Position numbers and translations under genes: made by a program. The notes beneath the pieces are model-generated. The model saw only the letters and a list, made by a program, of their open reading frames with translations, was not told where the DNA came from and searched no databases. From UBA9926 sp023261215 (lineage in GTDB: Bacteria; Pseudomonadota; Gammaproteobacteria; Pseudomonadales; Azotimanducaceae): a stretch of DNA of 64,000 nt. Below, piece after piece: positions 45,939 through 55,588 of this stretch. Every line of letters starts with the position of its first letter. The stretch's first letter is position 1. The stretch covers positions 28,659 to 92,658 of the forward strand of contig JAYPYV010000006.1 of assembly GCA_038136035.1 (NCBI GenBank), written 5' to 3'.

Positions 45939-46625
45939 ATGGCAACAGTACTGATTACCGGAACGAACAAGGGCGTGGGGTTAGAACTCACCAAAATCTA
46001 TGCTGCACGCGGTGACACGGTGCTCGCCGCTTGCCGTGATCCAAACGCTGCTGAGGCATTGAACCGAGTGGCGGGTTCCGTCGAAGTGGTCGGGGTAACC
46101 GTGGGGGACAACAACAGCGTCGCAGCGCTCGCTTCGTCGTTGGAAGGGCGAGCCATTGATGTGTTGATCAACAACGCGGGGACCTCAGGGCCGGCCCGAG
46201 ACCAACAGACCACCTTTGCTATGGACTTCGAAGGTTGGGCTGATGCCTTCAACATTAACACCATGGCACCGGTGCGGATGATGCAAGCCTTGATGCCGAA
46301 CTTGAGGTTGTCCGGTGCGGCCAAGGTCATGACTGTCACGAGCCAAATGGGCGCCTTGTCGCTCGATATGGCGGCGGCTCACGCGTACTGCGCGACGAAA
46401 GCGGCTGTCAATAAATTTATGCGTCTTGCCGCACTGGATCTCAAAAAAGAAGGGATTGCGGTTGGGCTCGTGCATCCGGGTTGGGTAAAAACGGACATGG
46501 GCGGCCCGCACGCAGACATTACGCCTGAAGAGAGTGCTGCGGGCTGTGCAGCAGTAACAGATGGGTTGTCCATGGAGAACACCGGGGGGTTTTGGAAGTG
46601 GAATGGTGAGGTGCACGGCTGGTAA
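45939..46625 (+). CDS. Short-chain dehydrogenase/reductase (SDR)
   Basis: 228-residue SDR. The cofactor site is VLITGTNKGVGLELTKIYAARG, then DVLINNAGTSG, and the catalytic Ser and Tyr-x3-Lys appear in TVTSQMGALSLD and HAYCATKAAVNKF. ATG 45939 has AAAGAGGAC. C-signal-like family members include csgA-type SDRs. Substrate unknown. The 310 bases after it show no gene. Confidence 0.88.
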   Translation: MATVLITGTNKGVGLELTKIYAARGDTVLAACRDPNAAEALNRVAGSVEVVGVTVGDNNSVAALASSLEGRAIDVLINNAGTSGPARDQQTTFAMDFEGWADAFNINTMAPVRMMQALMPNLRLSGAAKVMTVTSQMGALSLDMAAAHAYCATKAAVNKFMRLAALDLKKEGIAVGLVHPGWVKTDMGGPHADITPEESAAGCAAVTDGLSMENTGGFWKWNGEVHGW

Positions 46626-46935
46626 TCGGAATAGAGTCCGGGCTTTTGCCCGGTCGATCGTGCCCAATTGCTGGAATGAGATCCGTATTGACCCTAAACC
46701 ATCGGCGAGAGCACAACTGTGTGTCGAGACCGATCAAGCGCGAGACCTCAAAGCGCATGAGTACGAAGCCTGAAGGGGCATGTTCATTCAGGGTGCGAGC
46801 GCACTGTATGCCTACAAAGCGTTAAGCGATGGTTGCGGCTCCCCTTGAGTGCTCAGGATGTGAGCAGTTGCACCCCGACGGGTTCACAGGCTTGGGGTTT
46901 AAAGATTAATTTTCTGAGGTGAGAAGGAGAGCAAT

Positions 46936-47355
46936 ATGTTGAGTCAAGGTCCTATTGAAGACCGAATGGAAATTCGGGAGTTGATTGATTCTTATAACGA
47001 TGCGGTCATGCGTTTTGACGCTGAAGCCTGGGCCAGTAATTGGGCTGAAGACGGCGTCTGGCATCTGCCTGGCGCGGGCGATGTGGCCGGTCGCGAAGCC
47101 ATTGTGACCGTTTGGAAAGGCGCCATGAGTGCGTTCAGCTTCGTTGGCTTTTTTGCATCCGCAGGTCCCATTGTGGTTAAGGGTGATTCGGCCGAAGGCA
47201 CTTGGTATCAGCAAGAGTTTTTGCATCAAAAGGATGGCGTCAAGCGCAGCGTGACCGGACGCTATCAAGATGAGTACGTTAAGCAGGACGGCCGTTGGTA
47301 CTTTAAAAAGCGAGTGTACGAAGTATTGAATGCGGAGGTGACAGAAGCGTCCTAG
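46936..47355 (+). CDS. SnoaL/NTF2-like protein
   Basis: 139-residue alpha+beta barrel protein: IEDRMEIRELIDSYNDAVMRFDAEAWASNWAEDGVWHLPG is the classic opening, and RYQDEYVKQDGRWYFKKRVYEV the closing strands. Related folds act as isomerases, hydratases or dioxygenase small subunits. AAGGAGAG precedes ATG 46936. It heads the ring-hydroxylating dioxygenase operon, 39 bases before the alpha subunit. Confidence 0.85.
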   Translation: MLSQGPIEDRMEIRELIDSYNDAVMRFDAEAWASNWAEDGVWHLPGAGDVAGREAIVTVWKGAMSAFSFVGFFASAGPIVVKGDSAEGTWYQQEFLHQKDGVKRSVTGRYQDEYVKQDGRWYFKKRVYEVLNAEVTEAS

Positions 47356-47394
47356 TCAGGCGCGTCCTGTATCGATGCTGGTTGGGGGAGACCC

Positions 47395-48747
47395 ATGAGA
47401 GACCGCACGATCGCGAGTGACCGGTGTGTGGATGTATCGGGTTGCTTTGATCCCGCCACGGGCGTGTTGAGGCGCCACATCTTTGCCGACGAGGCGATCT
47501 ATCAGCAAGAGCTCGAGCGCATCTTCGCTCGAGGTTGGAACTTCATGTGCCACGAATCACAAGTCCCTGAATCCGGTGATTTCTTTATGAACTGGATCGG
47601 TGAGGACGAGGTGATTGTCGTCCGTGGCCGAGATCAGCAGATTCATGTCTTAATTAACAGTTGCCCTCATCGAGGCAATACCGTGTGTCGAGCCGAGCTG
47701 GGCAATACGCGGAGTTTTTTCTGCTCCTATCACGGTTGGAATTTTGACCTGGATGGTCGACTGATAGGCATGCCGGGTGAGGAAACGTTTTACAAAGATG
47801 GGGTCGATAAAGAGGCTTGGGGACTCTCCCGCGCAGCTAAGGTTGAGAGCTATCGTGGCTTTGTTTTTGCCACGCTTGACGCGGATGCCCCCGCGCTCGA
47901 TGAGTATCTGGGCTGGGTCGGTCGATTGGGGCTCGATTTCACGCTGAGCAAGGGCGAAATCCGGTTTTTGGATGGTGTTCTAAAAAATCGCGTCCGCTGT
48001 AATTGGAAGATCGCGGTCGACAATCTGTATGACTGGTATCACGTGAAGGTATCTCATGGGGCCTCCATGAAGCTCGGATTATTCACCGAGGAGTCGATGT
48101 CACCACTCGAGCAAATGGTCATCCTCGGCGAGTATGGTCATGGGATTGGTGGTCCTGGTATCAGCGAGACCAACTTTGAGGCGTCGGTTGACCGGGTGTC
48201 GCGCGGTGATGACAGCGGGCCTTGGTACGACGTGCGCCTCTCAGAGCGCATGACGGATGCATCGCTTAAGCAACTAGGTCCTGTGGGGAAGCGCTCGATG
48301 GGGCATCCCAACATCTTCCCCAACTTATGGATTACCAATACGCAACAAGTGTGTTTGCGAATACCCCGCGGTCCCTTTGAGACCGAACTTTGGTGGTTCA
48401 CCTATGAGGTTCTCGATGCGTCAGCCGCTCATCGAAAAGCGGTGCGTGACCGAACAGTTAAAGTGTTTGGACCGGCGGGACTGCTCGAACAAGACGATGG
48501 AGAGAACTGGAGTCATTCGACCCGGGGCGCGCGGGGCGTCGTCTCAAAAAACCTGCCATTGAATTTTCAGATGGGTCTAGGCAAGGACGAAGTCTTAGTT
48601 GATCCGTCTGGACAGTCTCGGATTGAAACGGTTGTTAACGAACACGGACAGCGATGGACTTATCAAGCCTGGCAAGAGTGGATGATGGCCGACTCATGGG
48701 CGGCTTTGAAAGCGAACCATTCCCAGCCGCCTGAGGGTCAGATTTAA
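47395..48747 (+). CDS. Rieske ring-hydroxylating dioxygenase alpha subunit
   Basis: 450-residue oxygenase large subunit. The Rieske [2Fe-2S] ligands are C90-x-H92 and C110-x2-H113 (CPHRG and CSYHGW). The mononuclear iron site fits D213-x2-H216-x4-H221 in VDNLYDWYHVKVSHGASMK. It should cis-dihydroxylate an aromatic or related ring, with the beta subunit next to it. No ferredoxin or reductase component is in the window. ATG 47395 has GGGGGAG. The beta subunit start overlaps its stop. Confidence 0.93.
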   Translation: MRDRTIASDRCVDVSGCFDPATGVLRRHIFADEAIYQQELERIFARGWNFMCHESQVPESGDFFMNWIGEDEVIVVRGRDQQIHVLINSCPHRGNTVCRAELGNTRSFFCSYHGWNFDLDGRLIGMPGEETFYKDGVDKEAWGLSRAAKVESYRGFVFATLDADAPALDEYLGWVGRLGLDFTLSKGEIRFLDGVLKNRVRCNWKIAVDNLYDWYHVKVSHGASMKLGLFTEESMSPLEQMVILGEYGHGIGGPGISETNFEASVDRVSRGDDSGPWYDVRLSERMTDASLKQLGPVGKRSMGHPNIFPNLWITNTQQVCLRIPRGPFETELWWFTYEVLDASAAHRKAVRDRTVKVFGPAGLLEQDDGENWSHSTRGARGVVSKNLPLNFQMGLGKDEVLVDPSGQSRIETVVNEHGQRWTYQAWQEWMMADSWAALKANHSQPPEGQI

Positions 48748-49280
48748 TGACGATGTTGTCCGAGATGTCGATGCAGGCGCGCATGCTATTGCAGTATGAG
48801 GTGGAGTCGTTCCTTTTCTTGGAGGCAGATCTTTTAGATTCGCGGCGCCTTGATGACTGGCTTCGTGTTCTGACCGCAGACATTCACTACTGGATGCCCG
48901 TGCGTAGGACCACCACGGCGAGAGAGGTGCATCGAGAATTTACCGAGCCCGGGGCGATGGCGTTTTTCGATGACGATTTCACAGCCCTCGAAATGCGGGT
49001 GAGGCGTTTGAGTATTGGGCGAGCCTGGGCTGAGGATCCGCCCTCAAGAACGCGTCGATTGCTCACAAATATTCGGCTCCTCGCTTATGACGGGACTGAA
49101 GTGACCGTGGGTCTTAATTTTCAGCTCTACAGGACGCGCTTAAACAGCGAGGAAGATCAGTGGATTGGTCGTCGAGAGGACGTACTGAGGCGCGAGAGCG
49201 ATGGCTTTCGCCTCGCAAAGCGTCATATCTTTTTGGAACAGACGGTCATCCTTTCACAAAACATGAGTAGCCTATTTTGA
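48747..49280 (+). CDS. Ring-hydroxylating dioxygenase beta subunit
   Basis: 177-residue small subunit with VESFLFLEADLLDSRRLDDWLRVLTADIHYWMPVRRT, the standard opening of the NTF2-like beta subunit, and RREDVLRRESDGFRLAKRHIFLEQTV at the end. It has a structural role in alpha3beta3 oxygenases. The start overlaps the alpha stop by one base and the SDR overlaps its own stop, so the three are translationally coupled. Confidence 0.92.
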   Translation: MTMLSEMSMQARMLLQYEVESFLFLEADLLDSRRLDDWLRVLTADIHYWMPVRRTTTAREVHREFTEPGAMAFFDDDFTALEMRVRRLSIGRAWAEDPPSRTRRLLTNIRLLAYDGTEVTVGLNFQLYRTRLNSEEDQWIGRREDVLRRESDGFRLAKRHIFLEQTVILSQNMSSLF

Positions 49281-50122
49281 AAAAGCGCCTAGAAGATCAG
49301 GTTGTCATCGTAACGGGTGGTGGCTCAGGGTTGGGTAAAGCCATTGTCAAACGGTTTGTTCGCGATGGCGCTCGCGTCGTAGTGCTTGACCGTAATCAAA
49401 GTCGCATCGACGAGTTAGAGCGAGATGCGCCAGCTGAAGTCTCGTACTGCTTGGGCGATGTGCGCGACTTAGCGGCAAATCAGGCAGCGGTTGCACAAGC
49501 GCTCGAGCAATACGGCCGACTCGATTGCGTGATCGGTAATGCGGGCATTTGGGACTACAGTTTGCCGCTCGTTGACACTGAAGATGATCAGCTGGCGCCA
49601 GGGTTTACGGAATTATTCGAAACGAACGTTCTGGGCTACATGAACTTGGCTAAGGCAGCGCTCAAGCCCCTAGCCGCATCAAAAGGATCGATGATTTTTA
49701 CGGTGTCTAATGCGGGTTTCTACCCCAATGGAGGCGGCGTTCTGTATACGGCGACGAAACATGCTGTGGTGGGGTTTATTCGGCAGATGGCCTATGAACT
49801 CGCGCCACACATTCGAGTCAATGGCGTCGCCCCGGGAGCCATTCCGACCAATTTATCGGGCGCGGAAACCCTGGGCTTAGGGTCAAGGGCGTTTCCGGGA
49901 GATCGACTCCGAGAAAACGCACCTGAGAGCATTCCGCTAGCCAGGCTCAACGAGGTCGAAGAGTACGCAGGCGCATTTGTATTTTTTGCATCGCGTGAAG
50001 ATCATTTACCGGCAACTGGCAGCATCTTGAATCACGACGGCGGTTTTGGGATTCGTGGACTGGGCGGGCGATTAAGAGGGGGCGACCGTTTGCTTGAAAA
50101 GCTTGGCCTTGGTCGCGATTGA
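49277..50122 (+). CDS. cis-Dihydrodiol dehydrogenase-like SDR
   Basis: 281-residue SDR resembling BphB/HcaB. VVIVTGGGSGLGKAIVKRFVRDGARVVVLDRN binds NAD; CVIGNAGIWDYSLPL, FTVSNAGFYPNGGGVLYTATKHAVVGF gives Ser and Tyr-x3-Lys, and IRVNGVAPGAIPTNL follows. It should rearomatise the dihydrodiol made by the adjacent dioxygenase. TTG 49277 overlaps the beta subunit stop (TTGA). Confidence 0.9.
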   Translation: MKKRLEDQVVIVTGGGSGLGKAIVKRFVRDGARVVVLDRNQSRIDELERDAPAEVSYCLGDVRDLAANQAAVAQALEQYGRLDCVIGNAGIWDYSLPLVDTEDDQLAPGFTELFETNVLGYMNLAKAALKPLAASKGSMIFTVSNAGFYPNGGGVLYTATKHAVVGFIRQMAYELAPHIRVNGVAPGAIPTNLSGAETLGLGSRAFPGDRLRENAPESIPLARLNEVEEYAGAFVFFASREDHLPATGSILNHDGGFGIRGLGGRLRGGDRLLEKLGLGRD

Positions 50123-50286
50123 GGACTGGCCGAGTGGTTTGAGGGTCTAGGCGTTGGTTATTTTGATTGACCGATGAGATGTGCGAGGACCCGCAGACGG
50201 CACTTCCGGATCATCGTGCAGAGAAACGGCAAGGGGGTTTCTGGGCAGCGGCCGCATGCGCCGTCAGCATCATCCCAATGAGTCAT

Positions 50287-50706
50287 CTAACTTTTTGGGC
50301 TCAGATAGAGGGGTACGCCTGTACAAGACGCCGCATTTTTAAAGCTAAGCCAATCGATTAAGCGGTCCGAGAACCCATATTTCTCGCGACGGAGTTTGTG
50401 ATATTCCGAATGCCGTTTGGGCGCAAGACGCGCGTTGTAAGTTGTCACCTGATCTTGCCGTCGAAGCTTTAAGGTCGGCTTGACGGTGAGTTGCTTCATC
50501 CATGCATCGTCTGGCGCGCCATGTTCGATCATCGCGCCATCCCCTGCATCCACAATCCAGACGCGAACGATATCGATTCGGCCATCCTCTGACGGGCGAA
50601 AGAGTTCCACCACTTCACCACCTGATTCGGACGCGATGAAGATCGTGGCGACGTAAGTGACGATCAGGAGCGCGAGTGCCCCCAGGATTCTATAGACAGT
50701 AACCAT
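50287..50706 (-). CDS. Membrane-anchored split-barrel protein, DUF385-like
   Basis: 139-residue protein with one N-terminal membrane helix (about residues 7-25) and a globular domain containing IDIVRVWIVDAGDGAMIEHGAPDDAWMKQL. The pattern VWIVDxGDxxWxRxG-like resembles F420/FMN split-barrel nitroreductases of the DUF385 type. I am not sure of the cofactor. ATG 50706; its upstream region contains the 8-bp repeat. Confidence 0.55.
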   Translation of the reverse strand: MVTVYRILGALALLIVTYVATIFIASESGGEVVELFRPSEDGRIDIVRVWIVDAGDGAMIEHGAPDDAWMKQLTVKPTLKLRRQDQVTTYNARLAPKRHSEYHKLRREKYGFSDRLIDWLSFKNAASCTGVPLYLSPKS

Positions 50707-50772
50707 GTTGATGCCCTCCTGCAGATTTCATCAAATTAGGTGCCTATTGATGGCTTTACCGCGGCTTATGTC

Positions 50773-50804
50773 TCTCTTTGTCTCTTTGTCTCTTTGTCTC
50801 TTTG
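50773..50804. repeat. TCTCTTTG octanucleotide tandem repeat, four copies
   Basis: Four perfect 8-bp units plus a partial TCTC, in the 347-base space between the DUF385-like gene and the formate dehydrogenase operon. No gene is visible in this space. Unit loss or gain would change promoter spacing by 8 bp. Confidence 0.9.
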
Positions 50805-51053
50805 TCTCGTGTTGAGCTGAATGACCTGGCCTGAAATCAGGCGTGCTTTCGGCTGGGCTTTTCGCACCAAAATCGGGTGCCTTGCTAGTTGCTGAAACCC
50901 CTAAATCTTGCTGCTGGCACTTCGCTCTATGGATTTGGTCACGATTTTAGATGGTTTGGCTTTATTTACAAAATGGTAGGGCGCGCGAGGGTCCGCGAGC
51001 AGAGCGGCATCGACCCGGTTTACAATGCTTCGTAAGCAGAGCGATGGCGCGAG

Positions 51054-52769
51054 ATGACTTCTTTAAATTCGTTAATCCAACCGTTTGCACAGACGATGGG
51101 CGGGCCTATTCGTGCGCTGCGCGCAGTGATGGCCGAACGGGGCTGGATCGATGAGCAGGCTGTCGTCGAGGTTGCGGAGGTATTCAATCTCAGCCGAGCC
51201 GAAGTGAAGGGCATTGTGAGCTTCTACTCAGATTTCAGAACCTCACCCCCCCCAGCCAGAACGTTGAAACTTTGTCAGGCCGAAGCATGCCAAGCTCGAG
51301 GCGCTCGAGCAGTTTGTCAGGCGGTTGAGTCCGAGACTGGACAGCGGATCGGTCAGGCTCACGAGGGCGCTGAGCTTGAAGTTGAGGCAGTTCATTGCTT
51401 GGGGCTTTGCGCACATGGTCCTGCCGCCTGGGAGGGGGACAATTTTTTTGTGGGTCTCAGCGCTGGCGATGCGAAGGAGCTCGTTTCCGGAACCTTATCT
51501 GGGCTTGCTTGGGCCGATGCGACATCGCTCGACGATGCGTCTCCCGAGTGGCTTGAAGGTCAAACCCGTCTCATTTTTGCAAGGGCCGAGACGAGCGATC
51601 CCTTAGACCTCGATGCTTATGTGAGCGATGGGGGCTTCTCCACACTTGCTCGTGGCAGCAGCGATTTGCTTCTTGATATTGAAACCTCAGGGCTCAGAGG
51701 GCGCGGCGGCGCGGGCTTCCCTGCAGCCATCAAATGGCGCACGGTGGCCAGTCAAGACTCTGACACGAAATATGTCGTGTGTAACGCCGATGAAGGCGAC
51801 TCAGGGACCTTTGCGGACCGCTTGATTATGGAGCGTGCGCCTTACCTGTTGCTTGAGGGCATGGCGCTGGCCGCCAAGGCGGTTGGCGCGAGCGAAGGAT
51901 TTATCTACCTACGCAGTGAGTACCCGAAAGCCGCGCTGATTTTGGAAGAGGCATTGGCGCGGCTTGAGCGATCTGGATTATTGAAAGACCGATTTCGAGT
52001 TGAGCTCTTTATCGGCGCGGGTGCTTATATCTGCGGAGAAGAGACGTCGCTTTTAGAAAGTCTCGAAGGTCGGCGTGGCCTCATTCGAGCCAAACCCCCG
52101 TTGCCTGCCATTTCAGGTCTCAAGGGGCAGCCCACATTGGTTCACAATGTGGTGACCTTGAGCGCTGTGCCATGGATCGTTCAGCATGGCGGTGGCCGAT
52201 ACCGCGCATTAGGGGTTGGGGCATCCACAGGCACGATGCCCTTTCAGTTAAGTGGCAACGTCAAGCAAGGGGGTATCGTGGAAGTGCCGTTTGGCATGAC
52301 GTTGCGAACGCTCGTTGAATCTTTTGGCGGCGGGACTTTGAGTGGTCGGCCCATAGGCGCTATCCAAGTGGGTGGGCCGTTGGGCGCCTATCTTTTACCA
52401 GACCAGTTCGACACGCCATTGACGTATGAGGCGATGAGCAGCATCGGCGCAGGGATTGGTCATGGCGGCATTGTTGTGTTTGATGATCAAGTGGATCTCA
52501 TTGAGCAAGCCCGGTATGCCTTTGCATTCTGTGAATTGGAGTCGTGCGGTAAGTGCACGCCCTGTCGTTTGGGTGCGACGCGAGGCAAGGAATTGATCGA
52601 GGACATTCAAAAAGAGGGGCCCTCGCAGGAGAAGATTCGGCTTCTGGACGATTTGTGCGAAGTCATGACTCATGCGAGTCTTTGTCAATTGGGCGGGATG
52701 ACGCCTATCCCGGTGCGATCAGCGCTCAAGCCAATGATCGATGCTGTCCGACAAGAGGATCCCTCATGA
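51054..52769 (+). CDS. NAD-dependent formate dehydrogenase beta subunit (NuoE-NuoF fusion)
   Basis: 571-residue diaphorase subunit. The NuoE-like part (about 1-155) has [2Fe-2S] ligands C74, C79, C115 and C119. The NuoF-like part follows: GLRGRGGAGFPAAIKW (NAD/FMN), NADEGDSGTFADR, GAGAYICGEETSLLESLEG and the [4Fe-4S] motif ESCGKCTPCRLG with a distal Cys in ASLCQLGG. It passes electrons from formate to NAD+. The fused form resembles the Methylobacterium FDH1 beta subunit; fdsG and fdsB are separate in other bacteria. Overlaps the alpha subunit by four bases. Confidence 0.92.
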   Translation: MTSLNSLIQPFAQTMGGPIRALRAVMAERGWIDEQAVVEVAEVFNLSRAEVKGIVSFYSDFRTSPPPARTLKLCQAEACQARGARAVCQAVESETGQRIGQAHEGAELEVEAVHCLGLCAHGPAAWEGDNFFVGLSAGDAKELVSGTLSGLAWADATSLDDASPEWLEGQTRLIFARAETSDPLDLDAYVSDGGFSTLARGSSDLLLDIETSGLRGRGGAGFPAAIKWRTVASQDSDTKYVVCNADEGDSGTFADRLIMERAPYLLLEGMALAAKAVGASEGFIYLRSEYPKAALILEEALARLERSGLLKDRFRVELFIGAGAYICGEETSLLESLEGRRGLIRAKPPLPAISGLKGQPTLVHNVVTLSAVPWIVQHGGGRYRALGVGASTGTMPFQLSGNVKQGGIVEVPFGMTLRTLVESFGGGTLSGRPIGAIQVGGPLGAYLLPDQFDTPLTYEAMSSIGAGIGHGGIVVFDDQVDLIEQARYAFAFCELESCGKCTPCRLGATRGKELIEDIQKEGPSQEKIRLLDDLCEVMTHASLCQLGGMTPIPVRSALKPMIDAVRQEDPS

Positions 52770-55588
52770 GACTCGCTGATCCAGATTTTGGTACCCCTGA
52801 TCGCGGCGGAGAGACGGTCCACCTGCGTATTAACGGGCAGTCAGTCGAGGCTAAGTCCGGCGATTCCATTATGCGCGCGGCCCTCACCGCGGGGATCCCT
52901 ATCCCCAAGCTTTGCGCCACGGACTCACTCGATGCCTTTGGCTCCTGTCGGTTGTGTTTGGTTGAGGTCTCTGGGCGAAAAGGTTTTGTTTCGTCCTGTA
53001 CTGAGCCGGTGTCTGAAGGGTTGTGTGTGACGACCCAAAATGATGAGCTCGCGAAGCTCAGGCGCGGCGTGATGGAACTTTACATCTCCGATCACCCGTT
53101 AGATTGTCTGACGTGTGCCGATAATGGCGATTGCGAACTGCAAGATGTCGCAGGGCAGGTGGGCTTGCGAGAGGTGCGTTATGTGGGCGGAGCGTCGCAC
53201 ACGCAGGAATCTGCAGACACATCGAATCCCTATTTCACCTACGACCCCAGCAAATGCATCGTGTGCTCCCGCTGCGTAAGGGCATGTGAAGAGGTTCAGG
53301 GCACCTTTGCACTCACAATCACGGGTCGTGGTTTTGAGTCCCGAGTGAAGACCGGCGCGGACAATTTCTTTGACAGCGACTGTGTCTCATGCGGCGCCTG
53401 CGTGCAGGCCTGCCCAACGGCGACATTGATGGAAAATACGGTGATCGAGCAAGGCGTGCCGGATCGAAGTGTGCTCACCACCTGTGCTTATTGCGGCGTA
53501 GGCTGCTCGTTTAAAGCAGAAATCAAGGGGGATCAGGTGGTTCGCATGATTCCCTTCAAAGGCGGCAAGGCCAACGAAGGACATTCCTGTGTGAAGGGTC
53601 GATTCGCTTGGGGCTACGCGCAACACCAAGATCGCATCACCGAACCGATGATTCGCGCGTCCACCTCACACCCCTGGCGAAAAGTTACTTGGGAAGAGGC
53701 GATTCACTTTGCGGCGGAGCGTTTAAAAGCCATTCAAGCCAGTCATGGTCGGTTCGCAATTGGTGGTATCACCTCCAGTCGGTGTACCAATGAAGAAGTT
53801 TGGGTTGTTCAAAAGATGATTCGGGCTGCCTTTCAAAATAACAACGTGGATACCTGCGCGAGGGTCTGCCACTCGCCTACGGGCTATGGGCTCAAGCAAA
53901 CCTTCGGAACCTCTGCGGGAACCCAACATTTTGAATCGGTGAGCAAGGCGGACGTCATCCTTCTGATTGGCGCTAACCCGACGGATGCGCATCCAGTGTT
54001 CGCTTCAAGAATGAAACGACGCCTGCGAGCGGGTGCGCAATTGATTGTGATCGACCCTCGTAAAATTGATCTTGTGCGCTCACCACACATCGAAGCAGCG
54101 CATCACTTACCACTCAAACCGGGCACCAACGTGGCGATGATGAATGCGTTCGCCCACGTGGTCGTCACCGAGGGGCTGCTGGATCAGTCGTTCATTGACG
54201 CGCGGTGCGATCAAAGCGCGTTCCGTGATTGGCTTGAATTTATTCGGCTGCAAGAGCATGCGCCGGAGGCGCTCGCTCTGGAAATCGGTGTTTCCGCTGA
54301 GGATATTCGGGCAGCCGCTCGGCTCTATGCGAACGCAGACCATGGAGCGATCTACTACGGACTGGGCGTAACCGAGCATTCTCAAGGGTCAACCATGGTC
54401 ATGGCCATGGCCAACCTCGCCATGGCCACAGGGAACATTGGGCGCCTTGGCGTGGGGGTGAATCCATTGCGAGGGCAGAACAATGTTCAGGGGTCCTGTG
54501 ATATGGGCTCATTTCCGCATGAACTGCCGGGATATCGTGCCATCACGGATGATGCCGTTCGCGCAGGATTCGATGCTCACTGGGGCACCGAATTGCATCA
54601 CGAGCCAGGGTTCAGAATCCCGAACATGCTGGACGCCGCCTGTGAAGGGCGCTTCAAAGGGATCTATATTCAGGGTGAGGACATCGCTCAATCAGATCCC
54701 AACACTCAGCATGTCGAAGCCGCGCTGAGCCAGATGGACTGTGTGATTGTTCAAGACCTGTTCCTGAACGAAACCGCGAAGTTTGCCCATGTCTTTCTCC
54801 CTGGGACCTCGTTTTTGGAAAAAGATGGGACCTTCACCAATGCCGAACGTCGTATTAATCGCGTCCGCCCCGTGATGGCATCGAAGACAGGGATGGCCGA
54901 ATGGGAAGTGACGCAGGCGCTCGCGCAAGCGATGGGCTACCCAATGCATTACGAATCAGCTGGGCAGATTATGTCCGAGATCGCTGCGTTGACCCCCACA
55001 TTTTCGGGGGTCTCGTTTGAGCTGCTTGATCGGGTGGGCAGCGTTCAGTGGCCCTGTAACGAGGCTGCGCCGATGGGCACACCGGTCATGCATGAGGATC
55101 AGTTTGTACGTGGTCAGGGGATGTTCGTTCTGACCGAATATCAACCCACGGAGGAAAAGGCGAACCGAAAATTCCCCTTGTTGCTTACGACCGGACGAAT
55201 TTTGAGTCAGTACAATGTGGGCGCGCAGACTCGGCGCACAGACAACGTTCGCTGGCTTGAAGAAGATATCTTGGAAATGCATGCATCAGATGCTGAAACA
55301 CGAGGTATTCGAACGGGTGATTGGGTCTCGATTCGCAGCCGTATCGGCGAGATCACCTTAAGAGCTGAAGTGTCAGCGAAGGTCGCACCCGGTGTGGTCT
55401 ACACCACGTTTCATCATCCGATGACGGGTACCAATGTCATCACCACGGAGCTCAGCGATTGGGCGACGAATTGCCCGGAATACAAAGTCACTGCAGTGGA
55501 AGTCACGCCAGCGAATCATCGATCGAAATGGCAAGAAGTTTTCAGTGCGCGTCATGCAACGCAAGTCGAGTTGCTTCCGGGTGACTGA
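52766..55588 (+). CDS. NAD-dependent formate dehydrogenase alpha subunit (Mo/W)
   Basis: 940-residue catalytic subunit. An N-terminal [2Fe-2S] ferredoxin domain (FGSCRLCLVEV) leads to CADNGDCELQ, two [4Fe-4S] ferredoxin motifs (CIVCSRCVRACEE and CVSCGACVQACPTA), the CAYCGVGCSFK cluster and the bis-MGD domain. The metal ligand is Cys in DTCARVCHSPTGYGL, so this enzyme is not a selenoprotein. ATG 52766 overlaps the beta stop. Oxidises formate to CO2. Whether Mo or W is used cannot be read. Confidence 0.94.
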   Translation: MRLADPDFGTPDRGGETVHLRINGQSVEAKSGDSIMRAALTAGIPIPKLCATDSLDAFGSCRLCLVEVSGRKGFVSSCTEPVSEGLCVTTQNDELAKLRRGVMELYISDHPLDCLTCADNGDCELQDVAGQVGLREVRYVGGASHTQESADTSNPYFTYDPSKCIVCSRCVRACEEVQGTFALTITGRGFESRVKTGADNFFDSDCVSCGACVQACPTATLMENTVIEQGVPDRSVLTTCAYCGVGCSFKAEIKGDQVVRMIPFKGGKANEGHSCVKGRFAWGYAQHQDRITEPMIRASTSHPWRKVTWEEAIHFAAERLKAIQASHGRFAIGGITSSRCTNEEVWVVQKMIRAAFQNNNVDTCARVCHSPTGYGLKQTFGTSAGTQHFESVSKADVILLIGANPTDAHPVFASRMKRRLRAGAQLIVIDPRKIDLVRSPHIEAAHHLPLKPGTNVAMMNAFAHVVVTEGLLDQSFIDARCDQSAFRDWLEFIRLQEHAPEALALEIGVSAEDIRAAARLYANADHGAIYYGLGVTEHSQGSTMVMAMANLAMATGNIGRLGVGVNPLRGQNNVQGSCDMGSFPHELPGYRAITDDAVRAGFDAHWGTELHHEPGFRIPNMLDAACEGRFKGIYIQGEDIAQSDPNTQHVEAALSQMDCVIVQDLFLNETAKFAHVFLPGTSFLEKDGTFTNAERRINRVRPVMASKTGMAEWEVTQALAQAMGYPMHYESAGQIMSEIAALTPTFSGVSFELLDRVGSVQWPCNEAAPMGTPVMHEDQFVRGQGMFVLTEYQPTEEKANRKFPLLLTTGRILSQYNVGAQTRRTDNVRWLEEDILEMHASDAETRGIRTGDWVSIRSRIGEITLRAEVSAKVAPGVVYTTFHHPMTGTNVITTELSDWATNCPEYKVTAVEVTPANHRSKWQEVFSARHATQVELLPGD

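Noticed and set aside
50120..50190. tRNA-Ser-like start (GGCCGAGTGGTTTGAGG)
   Set aside because: No matching acceptor, anticodon or T arm follows; the resemblance ends after the D arm.
51054..52769. NuoE-NuoF fusion as an assembly error joining two genes
   Set aside because: The fusion length and order match known fused formate dehydrogenase beta subunits, and the linker is open and plausible.
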